Positions 1 to 14,598 of a DNA stretch of 64,000 nt are shown here, piece by piece. The notes under the pieces are model-generated. The model had not been told where the DNA came from. It saw nothing but the letters and a program-made list of their open reading frames with translations, and searched no databases. The stretch lies in contig NC_065532.1 of the NCBI RefSeq assembly GCF_020184175.1, positions 23,870,001 through 23,934,000 on the forward strand, in the 5' to 3' direction. This DNA comes from Aphis gossypii. Lineage: Eukaryota > Arthropoda > Insecta > Hemiptera > Aphididae. Within the stretch, counting starts at the first letter, position 1. Every line of letters starts with the position of its first letter. The translations under genes and the position numbers were made by a program.

Positions 1-3000
1 TATTATATATAATTAAGCGATTTAAATTGTTTAAAAAACTCAGCGCATTGCAGGCACCGCGAATATAATAACATGTTATAGCCTATAAATTATCATTGAT
101 AATATTATGCGTTTACTGATAAATATCGAAAATTAAAGTAGGTAGCTAGGCTACTAGTACCTATATTGGCTATATTACCTAACTAGGAACTTGTATTACA
201 ATACATAAAGTGAATCCATTTTATAGTAGCTGAACACTCGCGATATTCTAACTAATTTTTCAGATGTTTTTTTTTTTTTTAAACATGTTTTTATACCTTT
301 AAGAGTTAGACTATAAACAAGTATTGCATAATTTTTAAATAAAATATATATTTAAGTATTATAATAATATTTTTTTTTTTTGTTACAAAACTTTTGAATT
401 TTCATAAACTGTGAAAAAACTATTAATTAAATATTCTATAAATAAAAATCACCATAAAATTATTTTGCTTATTAGTCGTTGTTAAAAAAATATAGTGTTA
501 TAAATTATAATACTAATAAAAAATTATGTAAGAACCGTTTGTAAGAACTAAAAAAAAAAAAAAAAATGAATAAAATAATGAATGAAATGCGTTTAAAAAA
601 ATCACCCTGTATATAAAATATTACGTATATACATTATATATTATTGTCTACAATGTTTTTTTTTATTTATTAATATGTGCAATGGACGACCTACACGCAG
701 GGATTTATGAACTCATGTTCATGGACCAACATTGACTTTTGTTAGAGTCAATGTCAATGTCATGACGCCTCATGCCCTCCAAGTTCATCACCCGCGAGTA
801 ATGTCACATGTTATATATATACGATGTTCGCGTATTATTTTAACTCAACTATACGTACAGTGGTAAACTGCTATTGTAGCCGCTAAATGTATTAAAGTAA
901 TAAATTCCGTCAATGACAAGAGGGTATTTTAATTTTATTATTATTTCATTATTCCCAAATCGAATAACCACAAACGAGCTACGCCCACCACCACTAAAGT
1001 GAATGTTGAAAAAATGACGAAAGTTTGATCACTATAACAAAACGACTTCAATCATGCTTAAATACCTACCTATATAAATAACATTATACACACATACGTC
1101 ATACACTTTTTAATGGAAAATTTAATTTAAAAATGATGTACAGTATTACAAATTTCAATACTAAAAAATAGACGATTAATACAATTATATAATAAATTTA
1201 ATTTTAAATTGAAAGTGATTACAAATTATAATTTATTACTATATAAACGATAAGCATTTTATGGTGTATTATTCATAGCTAAAAATTATAACGATAAAAG
1301 GTATATTAAAAAAAAAATATATAAGACGAAGTTTATAAATACTATTTAATTTAATAATCATATAAACTATAAAAATAAAAATAAAAACTGTCAATACTGG
1401 TGAGTAGTTACCTAGATAAAAAATATATTTTAATTTTTGTTTGAGTAGATATTTCAAATAATATACGATGGTAAATAATTATTGAAAAAGAAATTGTGTA
1501 ATAATAATTATAATAATAATATATTTTTTATTAAACTTTAAGATGCTATATTATACACTATACCTACATAATTAGATAGTTTACTCAATCAAATTGAAAT
1601 ATATTTTTTTTAAATTTTTATGATCCGATATTTACATGGTAACAAATAACTTATATTTTACGCATTCATTATCATTATAATTGGACATACATATTACATA
1701 GTACAAAATACAAACTACATACAAATTTCATTTGTATTAAAATCGTTATGTCTAATTTTGTATACACTTTTCTATACTACTGCTTATAAATACTAAAAAC
1801 ATCATTAGTCATTCATCGTAAATTTTCTATTTAAGCGTGTAAGAATGACATTAAAATCCCAGTTTTTACTTGACTAATACATAATATTACCTACTAGTTA
1901 AAAATAATCATTATTTATTCATTATAGTATCTATATAATAGTTTAGTGTATGGATTTTTTTTTATAATGACATATGAATAGTGATATAATTATAATTACG
2001 ATGTATAAATATTTGTATATCATACATTCATACCTATAAATAATGACTTGGTACACATTTATTACTGATATATGAACAACCCAGTTAATTTTTAACAAAT
2101 TTCACTTAAATATTATGATGTATTGACCTATCTAATAATTTTGTAAAAAGGAAAATAATTTTTATAATGGACCACTAATGAAGCAAGTGACAGATTTCAT
2201 TAGCTGTTGTGGTAGAGGTGTATCTATGATTTTATTTTTATGTACTCGTATACTTGAAATAGTTATTATAACTATTGTTTGATATGCTGTGTTATAGTTA
2301 ATTATATTCATATCTATAAGAAAAAAAATGTTTTAACAAAAATGGTGATCAATTGTTCTGAACATCTGAAAATTCTGAACTGTTTCAAATAGACTAATTG
2401 TTATTAATTACTCGTTAAAATTATACAAAACAAATAGTATACGTATGGCAATTTATTATTTTTGCACTGATGCTCATCGTCATAATAGATTTAAGAAGAA
2501 GCTAAAACAGCAAGTTTTAAAACTTTGGATAAATGCCAATGTAAATAAAAGATTACTATGGAGTTTAATGCCTACATATATTTTAGTATTTCACGATCTG
2601 TCAAATTAACGGTAATATTTATAAGTCTATTCTTAAAATACTTTACTTATTAATCCTTTTGTTTATTTATACTGAAGTTCCATTAAAATGTATTGAATCA
2701 TTAACAGTATTATTTAAGACTCGTTTTTAAACATCATCATTTCACATTTGTATACAAGTAGCATTAAGATAAAATTAGAAACAGAATAAACAATATGGAT
2801 ACAATGATAAATTATCTAATTTGAAAAATAACTAGTGAGGTTTCGGATAAATCTATAATTACTGCGATATCTTAGAAATCTATTTTTTACCGATTATTGG
2901 CAGGTTTTTTAAAACTTTATGAAATTGAAAAATTGTTTGTTAAAAATACTGGAAAATTACCAGTAACATTTTAAATACAATTAAAGATACCAAAAGCTAT

Positions 3001-6000
3001 AAAACAGATCATACATTTTGTTATAAATAAATCAAGTTATCGGAAATCAAACTAAAAATATTATAACTTTTACTTACCATACCATACCATTATAGACAAT
3101 TTTTGGTTGTTTAGAACATTCAAAATATAGATCTCAAATTTTAAAATTGAACGAATAATTAAAAAGCTAATTGTTCATCACTTTGCCAACACAACGCGAG
3201 CAACGTTGAGACACTATACATGTATATATTATACGAGTACATAAATAGTTATGTAACTTATGCGAAGGACTTTTAATTATTATTTAATTAATGTTTCCAC
3301 TGACGATACCACAATAATAAAATTACTGTATGGTAACAAACCGTAGAGGAAAATCAGATTTCAAATTTTCAACAGCATTATTTGATTTTTATTATATTAT
3401 GATAATTATTGTTAAAAACATACCTATCAATTAAAAGATAACATTGTATTGAAGTCAATCAATATTATTATTTTTATTTTATTTTCAGATTTTTAAACTT
3501 TTATTTAGTGTATTTCAAATCTGTAAGTTCTATAATAGATCGGAAAATAATACCAGTTGGTATATTTATTGCTTCTAAATATTTTTCAAATACAATACAT
3601 TTAAAGAAATCATTGCATTACAGTTGAATATCTCTATTCTAACAAAGATATATTTATTGTTGTATATATTTATCTAAACGTAATTATTCTTTTTAGATTC
3701 GTACAGCCGTACAACAGTCGTACGACCTATGGGCAGGTAGGGTAGATAATTCAAATTTACATAATATCATGGTCCATGGACAATATTATTTCTATTGTGG
3801 CTAAATTTTGATATTTATGGCCCTAGCCATATTCCAGTCATTTTTAGTCACTATTGTTGTCATTATATATTGTATTGTAATCGTATTGTCAAACGACGTC
3901 TATATACATCTATATTACGAGTTTATATATGTTTATAACTCGTGTGAGACATAACGAGAAAAATGAAGCTAAACTAGACGAAAATCTCATTTCTATTGTT
4001 ATGGTTATTTTGAGTGCTGTTTATACGTATAAAAAATATTACAATAGAATACAAAATAAATATTATATAATCGTATATAATATTTGTATGTGAATGAAAA
4101 TAAAATAATATTCATTTTTTGCTATTATTATAAGGGATTTAAAAAACAGTTTATCATCGCATTAGATCTTCAGTTTAACAATACACGCACAGACAATAAT
4201 GTATTATAATACATCGAAATGTCTATTCTATAGTCCATAAAGTTTTTACTCCTTGCTTCTCGACATGTATTCACTATTCGATGCTCATTAATTAATCAAC
4301 AATATAAGTACTCGCCTATAATATATATAAAAATAAACATCATACATCAAGCTCATTTTTTTTTTTTTTTTTTGTATGATAATTACTTATATACGTATAG
4401 GCTATGGAATATTGTTAAAAGCCAGTTAATTAAGTCTTAATTGACGTACAGGTGTGTTAATAATTTCATATTATCTTGCATCATGGACCTTGCTGTCGCT
4501 TTTAAATATATTATATAAATAGGCATACTGAATAACTGGTCTATAGAGGCGTCGAATGGTAACAAGTTAGACTAAGATAGAAGAATAACTACAACATCAA
4601 TAACTTTGGTTTTGAACAGTTTTACATTAATATAATAATTTAACTATACCTAATAACTATTTTAAAGTTGAAATATTAAAATGAAAAAAGTACTCCCAAC
4701 ATATATAATCAATAATCCCGCTTACTTATAAATGCATTGATCTTTAATCTTTAATCACTACTAAGTATGAATTAAAATTGTCAGGCTATTATATTATTTA
4801 TATTATATTTTTATTACTATTAATCGGTACCTACCAATTAATAAAATTAATTATAGTACTTATTAAATATTATACTTGATTACAGTAATACCTACATTTG
4901 TTTTTCAGACGTTTTTGTCGTCATTTAACTAAACGTATAGATTTAATTCACAATGATGTCCGTAAAACTACATATATACATTATATATACTAGTAAATTT
5001 TATTAAATAACAATCAGATGCATTTGTATTTTATAATGTAAAATATTATATTATATAAACAAGTACAATTAACTATTATATCGGTTATTACATATAATAT
5101 TATAAACTGAAAATTTTGATGATTAGTTATAATATTATCATGGGGTTCGTGAGTTTCAGCCCTCGAAATCGTATTAATGTGCACACTGCATAAATATATT
5201 GTTTTTCCTGTACAATAGACAATGATATCCGGCCAATAAATGTATAAGTAATAATATTTTTTATAGCGCTATAACAGTAATTATTATTTTAATTCGTTAC
5301 TACCAATAACACATATGTTGCGGTTTACTCGCATGACCCTTTGCTTTTCCGGGATGGGTTTTACCTTACTTCCTTTCCATATGCATTAGCTATCTCTCTA
5401 CGTCATATGTACTACGTCATGAATATCCATACCTATTAAAATCATTTAAAATGCAGGAAGTTCATTGTTGACGTAATGCATTGCCAACGTCACTGGTAAA
5501 ATGTTGCACTATTTGAATTGGAGTAGAATATAGGAATGATTTCTTAATTAAAATCAATTATTAATCTTTATTGAACTTTGTAAAAATAAATCTCTCAATA
5601 AATAAAAAACAATAAAATATGATTGCAATATTAAAATTAAAATACAAGTATACAAAAATTCTTCCCTTGCTAAAAACAATCAATATGTAGAAACAACATT
5701 ATTTATATGCTACACTAATGTTTACGTATTATATTATTATGAAAAATAAATAACAATTTATTTTTGTAAACTAATACCTTACTCATAGAAACTATAACAT
5801 GAATGAAAAAAAAATAAGTGAACCAAACCTGAATAATATTACCAAAACTAATTTTATTGTTGGAACATTACCAAAAGAAATAAATAAATAAATTACATCT
5901 TTTCTTTTTCTTATTTTTTTTTTATTTTGCAAACGAAATCAATACAATTGCACATCGTCTTCCAACACTTCAAGGGTTGTTGCCCTTTCGTCTTTGGCCT

Positions 6001-7637
6001 ATAAACTTATGAACGAATTCGAAACAAAATACTTATAGGTATACATATTTTAATATCAGAAATTATTTTATTTTTCAATGAGTATTATATATTTTATATT
6101 ATGTTTAAAACAACGAGTTATGTGGATATTAGTTGGATATAATCATATTTATTTAATAATATTTGAACAGTTTCAAAATTATTTTTACATTCATATTTTA
6201 TTTTTAAAATTTGAGCTTATAAAAATAAAATATTTTTTAATTATTTAATTTTTTGATATGGAAATAAATTTTAATTTATGAACTATAAATGATAGTGTAT
6301 AGGTATATATAAAATTATAACATTTTAAATATGTATCTAGTCCCTTATCATATTTTCACAAGTTAGACTTTGGAGTAATAATTTATACGTATTAGCCATA
6401 ATTAGAGGGATAATTAAGTACATTTTAATAAGTTGATATTTATTGAATTCTTGTAATTTATATTTTAGTTTATTGTGGAATATAGTTTACTGGTGTGAAT
6501 AAATTATTATTGAATGATTAAACTGTAAACAACGGCTTTTGTTCTAAATAAAATTAATCATTTCAAAACAATTAATTCTAAATGTGTAACATTCAACTAC
6601 TCAAGTCACGCCGTTTTAGCCTTTTAAAAACACTATTAATTATGATAGGTTACCTACTATACCTATTACCATAATTTTATTCATGTTTTGTGGGGGAGAG
6701 GGGAATAAATTGTTAATAGTCACGCTCTATTCAGGTAAAATTATCTAAACACGCGTGTTCCGCAAAACTTTTGTATAAGATTTCATTTTTTTAACTTTTC
6801 AAAACTTAGATTTAAGCAAAATAAAAATGTAAGCCGATCATCTTAACAACACTCGTACGGTTGTACATTATACAGCTATAATGGTTAATTATTAAAAACT
6901 AATAAGTATTTAGGTATTCAATCTATTGAATATTATGGTACAATTTAAAATTAAATCCTTCATAAAAATGTTATATCAAACTTAGCGCATAATATAAACA
7001 CAGAACATAATTACTAAATATTGAAAATTTATGTAAATAGGAATACCTATTAAGTGTACAATATAAAAGTTTTAATTTGTGAGGTCATAAAGCTTAAAGC
7101 ATGTTTTTCACGACCATATCAACCTTGAAAAATAAAATCTAATCAATTGTTTATACTTTAAACAAAAATCATAACAATTTAAATTTACTTAAGTGCTAAA
7201 ATAATATGAACGACCAATACGATTACAAATTTATTAATAACTAGTAGGTACGTATGACATAATTAAAGCCTAAATTTGAATACAATTAATAAAAACTAAT
7301 GTAGATAATATTTGACTTAAAAGTATTTTTTGCGGTTTTTAAAATTAATATGCATACGTAGCATAAAAATCATTTTTTTAAAACGAAAAAAATTGTATCA
7401 AATCTATTAATGTTTATCTATATAATTTTTAACAATTTATTTTTCTGTTAATTTATATTTAGGATAAATACACATTTAAACTGTTTATAGAAATAAAATA
7501 TCTATTATGATCAAAATCAATAACCTAATATAAAACTATACTTATAATTGTTACATCTTAAGGCTAAGAATACAATAAAAGTATTCATTATGTAATAAAA
7601 TATCATAGTACATAACTATGTAATAAGTGTTACTTAC
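1..7637. other. Gene-poor AT-rich stretch
   Basis: No exon with both splice signals and a natural frame was found. It holds an LTR-like block near 660-990, an orphan element end at 600 and T-runs at 270, 370 and 4360. If the signal-peptide exon at 7.6 kb is real, this would be part of its first intron. Short open frames (for example 1269-1457 minus) are Ile/Phe/Tyr-rich and look like chance. Confidence 0.5.
600..615. repeat. Orphan end of the TACAGGGTGATTCA family
   Basis: AATCACCCTGTATA matches the right end of the elements at 12.4 kb. No partner end was found within the first few kilobases. Confidence 0.3.
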
Positions 7638-7692
7638 CTAGAACTAGAAGTACGACATCAAGAAACAGTATCCAATGCTTTTGACTGAACAT
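7638..7692 (-). CDS. Candidate first coding exon of a secreted or cell-surface protein (signal peptide only)
   Basis: The minus strand reads ATG at 7692 followed by 18 codons, MFSQKHWILFLDVVLLVL, then one base (G) and a perfect donor GTAAGT (7632-7637). The peptide has a short polar start and a hydrophobic core, as in a signal peptide, and the phase-1 exit is common in genes for secreted and immunoglobulin-type surface proteins. Upstream DNA (7.84-8.0 kb) is richer in CpG, as expected for a promoter. I could not find the next exon in 1-7637, so the rest may lie beyond a long intron outside the window. A chance ORF next to a chance donor cannot be excluded. Confidence 0.42.
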
Positions 7693-7839
7693 TTTAATTA
7701 TTTGTTGAAATATTTCAAAATTCCAAATTTAGTAAAAATTTATTTTTGCGAAAACGTATTAAAAGAAAACCTAAGAAGTATTTTAAATATAAAATAATTC
7801 ACCGTCTAATTATTGTGTTTTAAAATTTAAATTTTAGCA

Positions 7840-8010
7840 CCACGTGATAGCGTGAATCGAAAAGGCACGAACCCGTTGGTCTGACAACAGTTCGATTCAA
7901 TGGTTCCCCAGAGAATGGCACACGCGATGATGTTACGTTACTACTTACTATACTGGAGTAATACTATACCGACAACCGACTGCGACGCGAGTACACGTCA
8001 TAATATACAA
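7840..8010 (-). promoter_or_regulatory. CpG-richer block, possible promoter of the 7.6-kb signal-peptide exon
   Basis: This short block (including CACGTG, CGCGATG and CGACGCGAG words) stands out in AT-rich surroundings, 150-320 bases upstream of the candidate ATG on the minus strand. No TATA box is evident. Confidence 0.25.
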
Positions 8011-11000
8011 TATAATATTTGATTATTTGACTAAACGTAATGTGCGTTTCGTTATCATGGTTTGTATTTATTGTATAGCATTTTTTTTTTTTTTAGCAAA
8101 CATGTGTTTGTATCAAGTATGAGTAGAGTAGTATACGACAATTACTAATATGAACATATATGTATTATAACTGTTAATTATGAGTAACAGCTAGCAATAA
8201 AAAATAATAACAATTAATTAATATAATATAACTATGTTATTATTTAGATTGAAGACTCTAATAGTTAATAACTGTTATGGTACACATTAAAATTATATTT
8301 AATTACATATTTTCTTTTTATGTAATTGTTAAAACAAATAGTGTTAAAAATATCTTTTCAGGTTATAGGTATCTCTACGTTTAAAAAAAAAAATGTTGTG
8401 TATTTATTTACATCTCCCATGTAATAATTGGCATGGCAACCTAAAAATAAATAAATAACGATTATTATTAATTTAATACTTAAAACTTTCTATTATTTAA
8501 AACGAAGTTTTATGTATTTTATCTTCCGTTTATTTACTCTATTTAAAATATTAATTATTAAATTTTGCAAATCCTAATTGATTACTAAGTTAATTTTATT
8601 TTCAATTCCAACACTATTTTATTTTTATCTATTATTATTAATTTTTTTTTAAATTATTTATTTAAAATACAGGTTATATAATGTTATATTATTAAAAGTC
8701 ATAATAAATCATATACCTAACTATAAGTATTAATATTATAGTATAATAATTAATAAGAAAAAACAATAATTGTAAGGTAAAAATAAATACAAAATTCTGT
8801 TAAAATGTTTTATTTCTTTTTTAATTTTAATTTTTTGAGATTGTTGTTTTTGTCAACGTAGTTAAAACAGTTAAATGCATGTTTCAGTTCGAACCTTTCT
8901 CAAAATATCAACAAAATTAATAATTATTTAAATTTTCTTAACTATACATTTACATTATTCTTAATTGTAAATTATAAAGTCACATTTTCAATTTCCATTT
9001 TTTTAAAAATATAGGGAATCAGTTTATATGTCGATTTTTAGGTATGGGAACCAATAGTAACCTAACCAATTCGGATGCAATAAAATTTCAAGCTGCAAAG
9101 AAGGCGATGATGCCAATATGAAGTCGGTGTGAGCAGAATAGTCTAGATCCCCTTTTTCCAGGGGAATGGTGAGCAAATCCCCTTAATGAATTACAAAAAA
9201 ATTATAATTTGTATTATTATTATTTTAATCATTTTTAGCATAGGTATAATATATTTGAAATTTAATAGATAACACTATACATATTTATACAATTCCATTT
9301 TGTTTCTAAATCGAAATATGAATCAATTAACACTAATACCAAACCATAACAGGTAGTTAGTATTCAAATAACAAAATGGAAATACTAAGATATATGCATG
9401 GTACATGGAGATCTTCTCTGTTCTGATTTACAAGCGTTTATTAAATGCGATGATAATTATTTATTATTATTGTTTTCAAATATGAAATCTGAACACACCA
9501 TTAACATGTGTAAGCGAAGTGAGATGTATATGGCTTATATCCTGTATCCTGTCTACAGTTTATTTTGTATTTCTATTTATTTACTAGAATATAGTTTATT
9601 GCATGCGTATACGATTGATAAATTACTTTGTAGAATGAATCTGGAAACTGGAAATTATTTTCTATATTAAATAACCTTATAATAACAGTGATTTGTAGAG
9701 TAAATATTTGTTTAATTATGATGGTATGATAACACATACATAGCATACACAAATTACACATTATCCATAGATTAATCTTTTACAATTTTAATTTATTGAA
9801 TGATAATAAACTTTACGTGTAGGTACTAGTTAGTATACTGCTATGACGAATCGAACTAAAATAATATAGGATCTAAAAATGTTTTATTTAAACCTGTGAT
9901 AAAATTTAAAAAAATGTATTAATTAATACATAACTTATATGATATAATAGCACTTTTTGAATAGTAAAAGTAAGAGCAACGAATTGTAGGTAAATAATTG
10001 TTTAAAATAATTTCACATTATTTCAAAGTCACCATTATTTTATTAATGTAGTATATTATATTCTATAATCAAGGGTTTAAACTTTAAATAAATATACATT
10101 TTTATTAAAATCGCTAATTATAATTAAAGCAAAATTCATAAACTAGTATAGTATTATAAAGTTCAAAAGTGAAAAAATTAACTTTTTAGGTATTTTAAAA
10201 AATATGAACTAGAATTTAAAATATAAAAGGTCAAAGAACGGATAATATGATTGATTTCGTCTTATATAAGTTTATTAACCGCAAAAACTATTTATTACAC
10301 GTGCATGTCGATGCCTGGTAAGTGGTATACAATTAATATAAGTGTTATATTTTTTTTATCAATAGAAACTATTTACTATTCCAAAGGCTTCGATCGAGCA
10401 CACAAAAAAAAAATACTTCATGACTTAAATAGGTATGTATTTAATAGGATAATAGGTAAAAAAATATCAAAATATATTATATTATGATGTTTATTATATT
10501 TATATCAATTTATAATTTTTTTTTTGTATTGTAAAAATTATGATAAAAATCGGAGAAGTCGCTCTACTTGATAGTGAGTTTCAAGTGTAGGCCATTAAGA
10601 AAATCGCAGTAATGAATGTGTTGAATTTGAATCCAATGATGAATTTTCTACGAAAAACGGTTAGCGTATCATCTTTAATATATTTCTAAGGATAATTTAT
10701 GATTTATTTATATTACTATGACTAATTTATTTTTGATAAAATCATATATAGGTATATTTACAAATTATAATATTACTCGTATATTCTACATTAAATATTA
10801 TAAATAACTTGTAAATTTGCAAGTAAATACACCAATGTACCTAGAAGAGTAAATAGGATCGTGGTATAAATAGCTTAAAATAAGTTTAAATATTTTGAAA
10901 ATTGTACATGTTCATATTTAATAAAACTAATATATAGTGGGATATTTAAAATTTCTACGGTTAATATATTTTGAGGAATATCAAAATATCAAAAACCATT

Positions 11001-12352
11001 AAACATTAAGTACTTATACGTTAGAAAATGCAAATCCAATAAATTCATTCACACAAAATGTGTAATACCTATTTTTTTCTCTAAAATTTTAATCATTACT
11101 TACTTAGGCTGTAATTCAAAAAATATAAATTGTAGAAATTTTAAATATTTAACAACTACTTAAATTATCATTTTCTATAGTTTTCTAAACAAAAACCATT
11201 TTCTTAACCATGATAAATTATAGAATATTTAGACAAATTTTAAATTTCTTTTAGGCATTTGATGCTGTTTGAAATTTTAGTATTTGTTTAGCTTTATTTA
11301 TCTATAGATATCGATAAAAATTTGTCGTGGTCAAATAGCTTAAAAATTTAATTCAATATACTTCGTAATAAAATAATCTATTTGTATATTATTATTATAC
11401 ATAAAAATAAAATATTTAATTTATTTAATTTTAAGCTACTTTAAGTCTATTCTCAATTCACCCCTTTCTACGATATGCCAGATGTCTGTATTGACTTTTA
11501 AGTTAGTCAATACTGGTATCGACTTAATTAAATATAACTATTGATATTATAATAATTATTACAAATCCATATAAGATAAGTTTTTAGCAAACAATAGTTT
11601 AACCTTTAACCTATTATAAGAATAAATTACTAATAGTAGTATATACTAATAATATCAATGTATAATAAATTATATAGGCTGACTGGTATATTCCATACAT
11701 TCGAAACTCAGAATGATTTTTCGTATACAATTATTTATCGTTGAATTCAAATTTAAAAAATCCAATACGAGTCCCTATAGAGATTCAATAAAAAAGTTAA
11801 TTTAAATGTCTATAATAATAAATTGTAAAGTTACTTTCCCAGTTTTTTTAAATTAAATTTTTTTATTTTAGGTTTGTTAAATGGAAAATATTTTTAAATG
11901 GACTGCGACATCTAGAACATAACTAAAGAGTTAAAAGTTCAAGAGTTTTACACAAGATACATTTTTTAATAATCTTTTGAGAGAAAACAATCAAAATGAA
12001 AATAGGTATTTAGTATAGGTTAAAATATTAATTAGAATTTCGAAAAATATATATAACATTAAAAATAAATTATTCATGAGATGGTCCACCTTCATTTTTC
12101 TGTTTTTCTTTTGATGGTTTATAGAAAAAATAATAAAACATTTATAACTTTTCACTGAGTTATATATAGAATACCTAAATAAAATTCTAAACTGAAGCAA
12201 ATTTCTTAATTGACAGTTTATGTTTAGGTATTTTTTACTTTTATTTCATCAGAGGAATACAAACCAAATTAAACACTCTAGAAGAGGAATACAATTATAA
12301 AAATACAAATTTAAATCAGAAAATATTTAAAATATTGAATATATACACTATA
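8011..12352. other. Gene-poor AT-rich stretch
   Basis: Open frames at 9398-9670, 10251-10487 and 11991-12200 have the Ile/Tyr/Asn composition of random AT-rich DNA and no supporting splice or motif evidence. A slightly GC-richer segment at 9045-9190 (GGGGAATGGTGAGCAAATCC) may be a transposon relic. Confidence 0.5.
10550..10700. repeat. Possible interspersed repeat fragment
   Basis: A slightly GC-richer block with GTAGGCCATTAAGAAAATCG and ACGGTTAGCG stands out from plain AT-rich sequence. I believe such blocks recur in aphid genomes, but no second copy is in this window. Confidence 0.25.
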
Positions 12353-12803
12353 TACAGGATGAGTTACAAATCATCAATCTCTTTTCCTTCTAATTCAGTT
12401 ATTCAAAATTGGATTTTTGAGGTTTTTAATCGTTTTTGATTTATATCACCCTAAAGTATTTTTTAAAATCTAGAGGCACTCTACAGTTGAAGTATAAAAA
12501 ATATTTATATTTGTATTTTTAACTTTGGTTTTCTTTAGTAAGATATAATCAAACATATTATGCAATAATATAATTGTATTTTATAAAAAATATAAGTACC
12601 TAATCAAACCATTGAACGCACAATATCTTTATATCTTTCATAAATTCATTTTTTTATAAATTGTTAAAAAATATGCATTTGAAATGTATGTATGATTAGT
12701 GATAGTTTTATATTTGAAATAATTTCATGGTACCCTCATCAGTTCAAGTAGTAATTCAAGATAATTTTTTTTAAAGTGTGATTATTTGATGAATCACCCT
12801 GTA
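12353..12803. mobile_element. 451-bp inverted-repeat element (TACAGGGTGATTCA family, copy 1)
   Basis: Left end TACAGGATGAGTTACAAATC and right end GATGAATCACCCTGTA are inverted copies. The left part includes CAGTTATTCAAAATTGGATT, which recurs nearly unchanged in the second copy near 27.64 kb. A target duplication is not clear beyond TA. Noncoding. Confidence 0.55.
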
Positions 12804-14395
12804 TAGTTTTACTAATTTATTAATACATTTTTAAATTCGATATCATATATTATAATATAAACACAAATATTCGTATTTAGCTATCTTAAATTATTAGTAC
12901 TTACCACAGCTGCAACTGGTACAACTTACAATCACCATGAATAATATTATGAATTTAATATGTATAATATATTGCAGATTACAGTTATTTTTAGTTATCT
13001 AAGTTTTTAAAGGGAGAAGTCAAAATTTTCACTAAATTACAAATTTTTTATTTTTGTAATAATATTGAATGAATGCAAACAATAAAATCGATTCGTTAAA
13101 GATATATAATATGTAATATGTATACCATATTATATATGTACAATGTACAACCCTAACCCATCCTATCACATAAATCAAAGACCGTATACGTACTTTGATT
13201 GATGATTATCGTTTGAGACGATATATATTATTATAAACAGAGATAATTATTATTATTTCAAAATATATTCACTTGGTACCCTCCAACTTAACCTTGGATA
13301 TACCACATGTGGCTAAAAAATACTAGTTTTGTTGTGTTATAGTTTTGCTTATATTTGTGCAGAAAATTCAAATTGATTATTGTTATTATTCATGTTTCAT
13401 TTTTAAATATTTTATACTGAATGAATTGTAAGTTTGCCAAAGAATTTTTATATTTTTTTTTTGTGAATTATTCGTATTTCATCCTCATTATTGCTATAAT
13501 CTATTACTTGTTAATTTTATCTCTTGAATATTTGAGCTTAAATAAATATATGATAGTTACAATTCACTACGGGACAAATTTTAATTAATATGACGGAAGT
13601 ACTAAAATTTTCCAGTGACGGCTCGTGTGTAACGGGCAACAAGGCGGTTGCTCCTTCTAAAATTGTAACAAATTACTGATTAAGAAGTAGGATATTAATT
13701 TAAATATTGACAATTATACCTCGTATTATATTATTAATGAAAGTAAAAGAAATTTTCATTATTATGAAAATACTATCAGATAATCGGAGTTTAAAAATAT
13801 AATACGTATGTCGTATAGTCTATAACAATATAGTTTAAATGGGTATAATACTCATCTGCGCGAGTATAGAATCAATAGGTAGATATAATATTTTGTTTTA
13901 TTTGTCATTAAGATTTTTTCATAGAGTTTAGTACTGGGCGATGCTGACAATTTCTAGCCATAAATTTATATATTTATAATTATAATATTAAAATATGATC
14001 AAAATACAAAAACAAAGAGGTAGAGATTCGGTATAATACTGCCGCCGGAACGACACAAATAATCACCTGATGGCTGATATGCAGCGGACTACACTATACG
14101 TAATGGTTAAAAACTTAAAAGTATAGCGTTTATATTATATTATCATTGATTGTAAATAGTATTTAATAGTACCTATTTATAATCAATGATGTTAAATTCT
14201 TTTAATTATTATGATTATATTATGACTATATAATTATGTTCATTTTTCCATATGGTATTAATTTTGATTTATTAATAATCTTTTAAATTCATACATAATT
14301 ATTTTTATCATTTTTTATTGTTCTCCCACTTTCAAAGTCCACGACTCACAAGCCGCTTCTGCTATTTACAAGCAGTAAGTATCTACCATAAAAAC
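12804..14395. other. AT-rich stretch with one orphan hAT-like end
   Basis: CCAGTGACGGCTCGTG near 13610 looks like one hAT-type terminus without a visible partner. A small exon-like block on the minus strand at 12905-12938 is treated under findings. No gene is supported. Confidence 0.4.
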
Positions 14396-14598
14396 CAATG
14401 GTCTCAACACGCGGCACGCGAGCCTTTTCGGTGTGGCCCAAAATGAATATTTATTTCTTCAAACATTTTGATTTTGATTGTTTTAGTTAGTATTAAAATG
14501 AGTAAAAAAAAAAAGTGTTTTTCCCGCTAACTTTTGACGTAAATATATATGGCCTATATATATAAAATGTGTCCTAAGTATAATATATTAGACCACTG
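14396..14598. mobile_element. 203-bp hAT-type MITE with 8-bp target-site duplication
   Basis: Ends are CAATGGTCT (left) and AGACCACTG (right), an inverted pair differing at one base. The flanks ATAAAAAC (14388-14395) and ATATAAAC (14599-14606) match at 7 of 8 positions. The left end goes on with CTCAACACGCGGCACGCGAG, the GC-rich subterminal style of several hAT families. No coding sequence. Confidence 0.7.

Noticed and set aside
5300..5420. GC-richer block as possible exon of the 7.6-kb gene
   Set aside because: All minus-strand frames hit stops before a donor; no acceptor in the right phase.
9398..9761. Overlapping frames of 90 and 62 codons on opposite strands
   Set aside because: Ile/Tyr/Leu-rich, overlapping on both strands, with no splice or family evidence.
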